The translations under genes were made by a program, and so were the position numbers. DNA of 64,000 nt, from assembly GCA_025602915.1 (NCBI GenBank), contig JAHLJZ010000010.1, forward strand, positions 434,001-498,000. Reading direction: 5' to 3'. This document shows, one piece after another, positions 56,701-64,000 of the stretch; positions within the stretch are counted from its first letter, which is position 1, and each line of letters opens with the position of its first letter. The notes under the pieces were generated by a model. That model searched no databases and had not been told where the DNA came from. It saw nothing but the letters and a program-made list of their open reading frames with translations. Origin of the DNA: Paraphysoderma sedebokerense (Eukaryota; Blastocladiomycota; Physodermatomycetes; Physodermatales; Physodermataceae).

Positions 56701-57586
56701 GCTAATTTGGACTTGAGTTCCTCATGGAACAACTCAATCTGCTTCAATGTTCTGCTCGTTGTCTCAAGTTCACTCTTCCGCGATTCGTCTAGAGTAATGA
56801 AGGATCAATCCTTTTAGACTTCAAGTCCGGCTAAAAGTGTTAGGCGATCACAACCACCTACATGCTGTCCTTTGAACATTCAATTTTTCCGACGCTAAAT
56901 TGTATTTTGCAGTTGTTTCTTTTAAATTTGCTTCTGCCTTCTCGCGAAATGATTTGATAGTATTGTGGGATGTATGTGATCCTTCCAGCGTACGTTGCAA
57001 TTTGGCGAGGCGCTGTTGTAAATTGTATAAATCGACACCGACTTCTTCCCTTCGCTCTTTAGCCTTTTTAACAGCTTCTTCCTGACAGAATTCTAAATTG
57101 TAAGGGTACAATATTCGATTGCTGTCTCTTGAAAACCTCATTCAAACCTTTTCACGGAGTTGAGATTCCAATCTCTCATTAGCGGCCACAAGTTGTTTGT
57201 AAAGAGCATCTTGAACTCGTTTCATTAATGGCTAAAAATTGTGTTAACATGGTGTACTGGGTTATTATTGGGCTTGACAAGATACGAACATTTTCCGGAT
57301 CCATCATGGCCAGATTTTCTGCTGTCTCTTGCGAAATTTCTGTAGGTTTATCTTCGGAGCCAGGTGATGAATCAATTCCAGCGTCTGTCGATAATATGGC
57401 ATCATTCAAATTATTTATATTTGTCGTAGCTTGCTCGAATGTGGATGTTTCTGGTGATGCATCTGATGATGAAGTAGATTTCTGGACAGATGTAGACGCG
57501 GAATCGTCAATTTGATTTAGCGAAAGTGCGGAAGCAGCTGGAGCAGAATTGTTGATAGAGGTTTGACCAAAATCCTCCGGATCCAT
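53786..57586 (-). CDS. CCDC40: CCDC40/FAP172, axonemal ruler protein
   Basis: About a dozen exons give a predicted protein of some 900-1000 residues, nearly all coiled coil. The N-terminus (MDPEDFGQTSINN...) is Ser/Thr-rich and acidic. It leads into DPEN-PLMKRVQDALYKQL, matching the CCDC40 hallmark PLMKRFQAAL, and then REEVGVDLYNLQQRLAKLQ. Helical blocks continue to a tail SAEAHVRESLESVKSIVATTHAIL, stopping at 53786-53788. With CCDC39 this protein forms the 96-nm ruler that sets inner-dynein-arm and nexin-link spacing on motile axonemes. It is therefore strong evidence that the organism makes a beating flagellum. It is head-to-head with the kinesin-2 gene. Internal exon limits are approximate. 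Confidence 0.88.
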
Positions 57587-57776
57587 AAAATCTTAACTAT
57601 CTTAACTATATATTCCAGACTTGAATTGTAACTATGGATAAATGAGAGTTGTGGTTGCAGAAGATCGAATTGGAGATCTGGGAACAAAATTCAATGACGG
57701 AAACGCGATTCCTGGTTTTTGCAATTTGCACTGGGCATATCGCTGCTGGCAAAAGATATATCAGCATCTTCATAAC
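57587..57776. promoter_or_regulatory. Shared divergent promoter of two flagellar genes
   Basis: Only 190 bp separate the CCDC40 start (57586) from the preferred kinesin-2 start (57777), or 55 bp if the in-frame ATG at 57642 is used. A bidirectional promoter with co-regulation is inferred. I see no clear palindromic X-box. Confidence 0.5.
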
Positions 57777-60102
57777 ATGGTAATTATGTTAATTCTCCTA
57801 TAGTTTTGATTTGTATCCTAACATTCCTCGCTCTTTAGCCGGATAAAGAGTCGGTCAAAGTCATCGTCCGTTGCCGACCGTTCAGCGACAAGGAAAAGGC
57901 AGCTGGTCACTCTTGCATAGTTGTTATCGATCCAGAAGGAGGCTCTGTAACCATTAATCCAATTAAATCAGATGATCCACCAAAGACTTTCACATTTGAT
58001 TATGCTTTTGACTGGAATTGCAAGCAACATGACGTCTACAACAAAACTGCTAGGCCAATTGTCGAATCGGTACTCAATGGATACAATGGTACAATTTTTG
58101 CATATGGGCAGACAGGAACCGGGAAAACATTCTCAATGGAAGGAATACGACAGGATCCTCAACTCCGTGGCATCATCCCCAACTCGTTCGAACATATTTT
58201 CTCCCACATCAACTCGTCGCCTCAAAACGTTAAATATTTAGTGAGGATCTCGTATCTCGAAATTTATAACGAGGAGATAAGAGATTTATTGAAAACGGAA
58301 TCGGGAAAGTTAGATTTGAAAGAGCGGCCAGATGTTGGAGTATATGTTAAAGATTTGAGTTCGTTCGTAGTAAAGGATACGGCAGAAATGGACAAACTGA
58401 TGGAAGTTGGGAATAAGAACAGATCGGTGGGATTTACAGAAATGAATGCAAGGTCATCCCGCTCACATTCTATTTTTACAATTACAGTCGAAATGTGCGA
58501 GACGGTGAATGAGGAGGAGCACATTCGTGTCGGCAAATTGCACCTGGTAGATCTAGCTGGTTCAGAAAGACAGTCGAAAACTGGTGCTACAGGAGAGCGT
58601 CTGAAAGAAGCGACAAAAATTAACATGTCATTGAGTTGTTTGGGAAACGTTATCAAGGCTTTAGTGGATGGAAAGAGTTCTCATATTCCTTATCGAGACT
58701 CCAAATTAACAAGACTACTTCAGGATTCGTTAGGGGGGAATGCGAAAACTATGATGATTGCAACCATGTCTCCAGCCAGTTACAATTACGATGAAACTTT
58801 ATCGACTTTGCGTTATGCCAGTCGGGCCAAGAATATCAAAAACAAGCCGAAGATAAATGAAGATCCAAAAGTAATCTCGATTTTTATCATTTGTCTAAAT
58901 ATTATTTGATTTTGTCAACCTCTTCTTAATTGAAATTTTAGGATGCGATGCTGCGTGAATTCCAAGAGGAAATAAGGAAATTACGACAACAGCTTGAAAC
59001 AGCCGACAGCAAGGATAATCCGGAGTTAGATTTAAGCGATGCCGAGACAGATGAGGATAATGAAGACATCATCGCCGCTCAAGATAGAGATAAGCAGGCA
59101 CTATTTGTCAAGAACCGACAAAACGTCACCAAGTATCACCCAATTCATGCCGGAATCTCGGATGGTGAACTATCTAAAATGCAAGAATCCATCAACCGCG
59201 AAAAGCAGGCCATTCTGGAGTCAAAAGACTTAATCGAATCGGAGAAACAAAAAATCTTATCAGAATTGGAGTCCAGAGCTTCCGAACTATCTCGAGAAAT
59301 TACTCGTCGAGAGCAATTAATGAACAAACTCGCGCAAATGGAGTCAAAACTGTTAATCGGAGGTGTAAACATTCTTGACACAGAAGCTCAACAACGTCAA
59401 GAGTTGGCTAAAAGAGAAGCGGAATTAGAAGAACAGAGGCGAAAACATCAGCAGTTACAGAAAGAGTTGCAGCAACATGACGAGACAGTTCTCAGTATCG
59501 AAGAGAACTACACATCATTATCTGACGAAGCTACCCGTAAAACTCAAAAATTGAAGCAGTTATGGAGCGTGCTGATGCAGCATAAGACAGAAATAAAGGA
59601 TCTAACAGAAGAGTTCCAACAAGAGCGCGAAGACTTACTCTCTACCATACGCGAACTTAGTAAGGAAGTGAAATTACGAATGTTGATCATCAACCGATAT
59701 ATCCCGACAGAAGAGTTGAGCTGGATAGAAGCTCATTCCGATTACGACGACGCTAGCGAGAAGTGGCAAATCAAGGGTGTTGCGTATGCCGGCAACAATA
59801 TTCGCGGCAAGAGAACGCATTCGTTCAGGGAAAGTGTAGGCAGGGCAGGTCATCATCTTCAACGACAAGTGCTGAACAAAAGCACGGATCCCTTAACGGA
59901 AGGGGATTACAATTATTATGTACCGGTATTTACGGGGAAGAATGTCTATCTAGAGTATGATGCGAGAGTAGGCAGTTCCTCCAAGCGCAGAAGTAGTGTC
60001 AAATCAGCTAGATCTCCCTCCGCTTCAGCGAGCTCACCAAGCGCGAAAGGCAACACGCCGTCAGCTAGAGGCCTAGTCGCAAAGACGAAGCATTATGTAT
60101 GA
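57777..60102 (+). CDS. KIF3B: Kinesin-2 motor subunit (KIF3B-like)
   Basis: The coding exon beginning at 57839 encodes [19 protein letters not shown]. The P-loop is [20 protein letters not shown] is switch [31 protein letters not shown] is switch II onward, and [19 protein letters not shown] follows. The neck [23 protein letters not shown] closely matches KIF3B-type kinesin-2. A coiled-coil stalk and a Ser-rich basic tail end at the TGA at 60100-60102. Exons are about 57839-58870 and 58942-60102. Kinesin-2 drives anterograde intraflagellar transport. The initiator ATG (57777-57779) is immediately followed by a GT intron, so exon 1 would contribute only Met. Alternatively an in-frame ATG at 57642 adds 45 residues. 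Confidence 0.92.
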
Positions 60103-60442
60103 TACTTGAATAAACTGCATTGATGTACATAATTACTACACAAAATTCTTGTGTTTTGTTTGCATTCATCCTTTTCTTGTTACTTTGTCTGATTTGGCAA
60201 TCACAGATCACCAGTGGAGTTTAAAAAAACAAACGCTGGATTCACATATTTAAATTAAGCCGAATCATAACTACCTCATGGTCGTAATTTGCATATAATT
60301 ATGACCTAACTTTTCTGGCTATATATGTAGTTCTCCATCCTCATTCTTGATACGCTGGTGACCGCCCGCGGCTAGGGATAGCTCGCGAGGGTCAAGACTC
60401 AAAATACCTAAACACATCCAGTATTTGCAGAGGAATCAGATT
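60103..60442. other. Spacer between kinesin-2 and HUS1
   Basis: AT-rich, 340 bp, no coding sequence or tRNA seen. Tandem arrangement, so it holds the kinesin 3' end and the HUS1 promoter. Confidence 0.4.
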
Positions 60443-61833
60443 ATGAAACTTCGCACCACATTCAAGAACCCCTCTTTCTTTGCAAGTAAGTGGTTTGATC
60501 CTTATAACTAAATTCGGTTTCCGTCTTCTCAACTTCTTCGTAGAGGTGGCCCAAAGTGTCGAGAAAATCAGCAAACTGTGCGCACTGAAATTTACCCCCG
60601 AAAAAGTTCATTTCATAGTGAAAGATTCTGATGGAGGGACACAAGTATGGTCGCATATTGAAGCGGTTTGTAAAACAATATGTTTTGTCAACTTCCAATC
60701 TAAGAACGACCTTCACATAATGATGCGACCATTTGGCATTCTGCTCCTCGTTGCTTCCCCGAATGATTATTACAGGACGCAATATTTGAGAATTATCAAA
60801 TTGAATCGATGAATAGAAATGTTATATGGCTTGAAGTTTCAACTGATTACCTAATCCGGGCTTTTCGATCAACGCAGAATGCTCACGAAGTTTCGATGAA
60901 ATTGGCGAAGAAAGATGGGAAAGCCGTCATGTCACTGAACATTTCAAGTGAGGTGAGTAATATATAATTTCTACCGTATTTATATTTTCATGTGCAATTG
61001 AGATCAATGATTAAAGGTTTCTGCTATGGCCAGAGTCGAAGTGGGAAGCCAGTTGTGATCACTCAAGATATTCCCATACGTGTGCTGCAGAAGGCACAGA
61101 TTGCAGATTTGAAGGAGCCTGCAATCCCCACTCCAGAGGTTCGTGAGAATCAATTGCACCTTTGGATTCGAGGTCTCCTTCGCATTGTCTTGGAAAAAGT
61201 TGTCTAGGGCCCTGACATCCCTCGTTAATTGTTTCTTTGCTTTCAAGATATATATTATGTTGCCGTCACTACACAGCCTTCGAACAGTCGCAGAACGAAT
61301 GAAATCTTTATCTAGCCATATTATTTTAGCCGCAAATATGAATGGTGAGCTTGTATTAAGAGCGGAGACGGATACTGTGAACATTGAAACTCGATATTGC
61401 GATTTAGTACATCCTGAATTAGGTAACACTCACGTTTCGCGCTTGTAAGTTGATTCTTTATGACTTATATGGATCTGTTTGTGTCTTAGACGGCAATCAA
61501 GAAGGAAGAAGTCAGCAGCGTATGCGAGATCCAACTGAATTTGCCGAAGTTCGAGTCGACGTAAAAGATTTTATCAAGTTTGTCCACAGGTAAGTCGGCA
61601 TTTTCCAAGCTTATCTCTCGACTTATCTCTGATTGCCCTTTTATTTTGCGTCGTGTAACCATCATTTTCACTTTGTCAACTGCAGCTATCATGTGAACCC
61701 AAGCAACGTTGTGTGTTGCATTCATGATGAGCTTTGTTTGGTGTTTTATGTGTATGTCGGTGACCCAAACCGTCTGGAAGATGAAGATTCATTGGCCATT
61801 TTGACGTACCTGATTCCTGCAAAAGCCAAGTGA
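60443..61833 (+). CDS. HUS1: HUS1, 9-1-1 checkpoint clamp subunit
   Basis: Seven exons join exactly to 289 residues: 60443-60485, 60544-60665, 60776-60952, 61034-61138, 61248-61422, 61490-61589 and 61686-61833. The order of blocks matches HUS1 throughout: MKLRTTF at the N-terminus, KLCALKFTPEKVHFIV, VIWLEVSTDYLIRAFRSTQNA, VVITQDIPIRVL, LPSLHSLRTVAERMKSLSSHI and the C-terminal AILTYLIPAKAK. HUS1 with RAD9 and RAD1 forms the PCNA-like ring loaded at DNA damage. The length is close to human HUS1 (about 280). Confidence 0.92.
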
Positions 61834-62434
61834 AGTAAGAATAGGCCAAGGAGAAACCGATGGGAGGGTGGTAGTACAGATAACGATAAATGTAGTTTAT
61901 GAAATTGTAAATACTTCAGTTCCAAGCGTGTAATTGTGCGCGGATGGACTCTATATTAGTGTATATTAGAAAGCAAAGAACATCTGATTTGGCAATATGA
62001 AGATGCGCGGGAGCATTGTCGGTGCAGAATAAGAAAGAATCGCGGGAGAGCGCGAGTGGTGCTGGGGCGGGCATCACGCAGCAAATCACCCAGTCTGTTT
62101 CATGTCCCCACAATGGGCGAAGAATCCGGTCCATCGTCATGCAACGAATCTGCCGAAACATCACATCCATGGCATTTCTTGAGTCATTTCCCACATCGGC
62201 CCATTTTATTACATAACCCTATTTAATTTTATTCAGGTGTTGTAGTATATTTACCTTTTTGGCGCCCGTCGGAAGCGATTCCCTCATATTCATCTCTCCT
62301 GCTCTTCGCGCCATCACCTTCCTACAGTCTTTCCAAATAGAGCACCTATCGGCCAAACCTACAAAGTTAGAAATACAGATAAACTAGACAACTACAGTCT
62401 TAGACGGCCGAATTTGTAGATACGAAACTGTAAA
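61834..62434. other. HUS1 3' flank with an unconvincing minus-strand frame
   Basis: A TGTAAATA octamer (Pumilio type) lies at 61906-61913 on the HUS1 strand, 73 nt after the stop. A 92-codon minus-strand frame at 61916-62194 has no ATG at its start, and its first internal ATG gives about 83 residues with no recognised domain. It could be a small gene but I do not support it. Confidence 0.35.
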
Positions 62435-64000
62435 ATGGATTCGAATCTCGACTCCAAATCTATAGACCCTGCAGTTCCGACAGAAAATATTGCCAGCGAA
62501 AAATCTGCGGAAAAATCGGCAAGTGTGAGCGTCAATATCCCCATAGTGGCAATCGAGGTAGCTATCGTAAATGCTAGTTTTTTGTTCGCTTTAGTATTCT
62601 TACAAGGTTTTATTTTATAGACGGACTCGTCATTCAGCCACAATATCGATACCAAGGCAGCTCTTCCCGCGGAAGTTAGCACTTTATCTGATAGTATAAG
62701 CGCATCAATCGAATCATTAGGAGGTCCAAGTTCAACAGCGAACGAAACACACATTCTGGCTGATAACAAATTAATTGACCCGTCTTCGATAGTGGAGGAA
62801 CAGGTTGAGGAAGAACAACTTCAAAAAGTTGGAGTAGAAGCCTCCGCCAATGATCCAGGTATAGTGTCTTGCTATCTTACAAAATTTGTTCCAACTATAA
62901 GCGACTAAGATATTCTAAATTCACGATTCAGACACAAGCGTTGTTGAAAGTGGAAGTGCACCCGTTACGGATCCGCCATCAGAGTCAGTGGTAGAACTTC
63001 CGAATTTGGACGTCAAAACGCATGCCGCAAGTCCAACCGCTGTTGAAATAGAGGAAAATCATGCATCTCATGAAGCGCTGAACACAGGAGAATCTGTAGT
63101 AGAACTCTCAATAGATGAGGTTGTTACAAAGAAAATTATAGAGAAGTCTGGAGTAGAAAGGGAAGAAAATAGCCCGGGTGCGCATCTGTTGTATCTTTAT
63201 TGTTAAGACTATATTCTTTGTTGACAACCCTTTTTATATTTTTAGCTAAAGCAGAAACAGAGTCTACTGAAACTCACACTGAAGCTGTCACAGAGACACC
63301 CCAACTCGATACAAGTATGGAACAATTGTCACAGGAGTCAGTGGTGAACGATGTCTCCGTGGTTATCGGTGCGTCTATTTTGGAATGTGAAATCTATGGA
63401 TGACTATCTGACATACCGCGTCTTTCAGAGCCTGCAAGAACCGAAAATATAAACACTACATCCATAGAATTGACGACCTCGGTCGAAGAATCACCAATCG
63501 ACGGTGTTTTGGATGAGAACGTTAGAATTTCGGTTTTAGATGTAAATGAGGGAGTCGAAGTACAGAAGGTGGACGAAACGCCTGTAGAAACCAATGAAGC
63601 ATCATCAGTCGAACAGCGACAAAATGACCCAACATCAGCAAATGAAACGGGCACCCCTGAAGCCGTTGCTTCAGACTTTGTGAAAAATACTGTCTCAGAT
63701 GAGCAATCAGAAACTACGGTTGCAGATGTGTCTGATGCAAGTAAAGAACCGACACTTAGTACACTGACAAAAGGCGAAGTTGCTGAACCGAATGAAGAAA
63801 CTCTTGCGGGTAACGAGTCGGCGGAGAAATCTGAACCTGGTCACGAAATCAGCCTTCCAGATGCAACTCTTAATGCTCCCGCAAATGACGCTTCTCTGAC
63901 AGTTGAACGACAACCAGACGTACTATCAGCAAAGGATTTCAGCAATGTAGAAGCCATCGCTCAAGAAGCGAACGGATCTGTTATAGAAGACAGCGTAGAT
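62435..64000 (+). CDS. Long acidic, disordered protein (3' partial)
   Basis: The ATG at 62435 opens MDSNLDSKSIDPAVP and continues through exons near 62435-62557, 62622-62859, 62932-63176, 63245-63370 and 63428-64000. The frame is open to the right edge. The translation is rich in Glu, Ser, Thr, Val and Asp, with recurring VEE, VETN, ESV-type motifs and almost no aromatic or hydrophobic clusters. Low-complexity acidic proteins of this kind occur in many families; no domain is visible in this part. Intron placement is clear at each step, supporting a real gene. Confidence 0.7.

Noticed and set aside
4138-60102. Search for tRNA genes, CRISPR arrays, transposons and retroelements
   Set aside because: No B-box-like tRNA motif in a cloverleaf context, no direct-repeat/spacer array, and no transposase, reverse transcriptase or terminal repeats were seen.
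61916-62194. 92-codon minus-strand frame after HUS1
   Set aside because: No ATG at the start, no recognised domain, and the length is within chance for the region. Kept only as a remark.

Overview
This window reads as nuclear DNA from a flagellated (zoosporic) early-diverging fungus. Genes are dense and intron-rich. Introns are short, mostly 60-120 nt, with GT..AG ends. The fungal signals are a PhoD_2-type phosphatase, a NAM8/Csx1-type three-RRM protein, a NOT4 homologue and an ESC2/RAD60-type protein. A CCDC40 homologue (axonemal 96-nm ruler) and a heterotrimeric kinesin-2 motor (KIF3B-like) show that the organism builds a motile flagellum. I cannot tell chytrid from blastoclad or another zoosporic lineage. 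I see no transposon, retroelement, CRISPR array, tRNA or rRNA gene.

Layout. 0-10 kb: C-terminus of a GAS2-domain cytolinker (+), CHMP7 (-), a NAM8/Csx1-like three-RRM protein (+), then a 1.9 kb AT-rich convergent spacer. 10-19 kb: an unrecognised coiled-coil/low-complexity gene (-), NOP56 (+), PPP1R11/YPI1 (-), an ESC2/RAD60/NIP45 SUMO-like protein (+). 19-32 kb: a SWIM-like zinc-finger gene with a 90-residue tandem duplication (+), a Pumilio homologue (+), a PhoD-like phosphatase with a YGQ-rich repeat N-terminus (+), a possible small minus-strand membrane ORF, a RING protein (+). 32-46 kb: a GON4-like SANT protein (+), ZNHIT1/VPS71 (-), GMP synthetase (+) with two box C/D snoRNAs in its introns, NOT4 (-). 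46-53 kb: SCOC (-), TSPO (+), Elongin A (-), a NOP2/Sun-type RNA methyltransferase (-), TAF9 (+). 53-64 kb: CCDC40 (-), kinesin-2 (+), HUS1 (+), and the 5' part of a long acidic protein (+).

How the genes work together. Most are housekeeping genes for RNA biology (NOP56, NOT4, PUM, NAM8-like, NSUN-type), transcription and chromatin (TAF9, ZNHIT1, Elongin A, GON4-like), genome stability (HUS1, ESC2/RAD60) and membranes (CHMP7, SCOC, TSPO). Seven neighbouring pairs are head-to-head. The clearest functional pair is CCDC40/kinesin-2, two flagellar genes separated by less than 200 bp. CACGTG motifs recur just upstream of several starts.

The strongest find is a pair of related box C/D snoRNAs in consecutive introns of GMP synthetase. 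Both carry the same guide next to box D', matching the snR54/U59 family (18S rRNA). NOP56, encoded in the same window, is a core protein of such particles. I do not see a clearly new multi-gene system here. Exon boundaries were read by eye from splice motifs and frame continuity.
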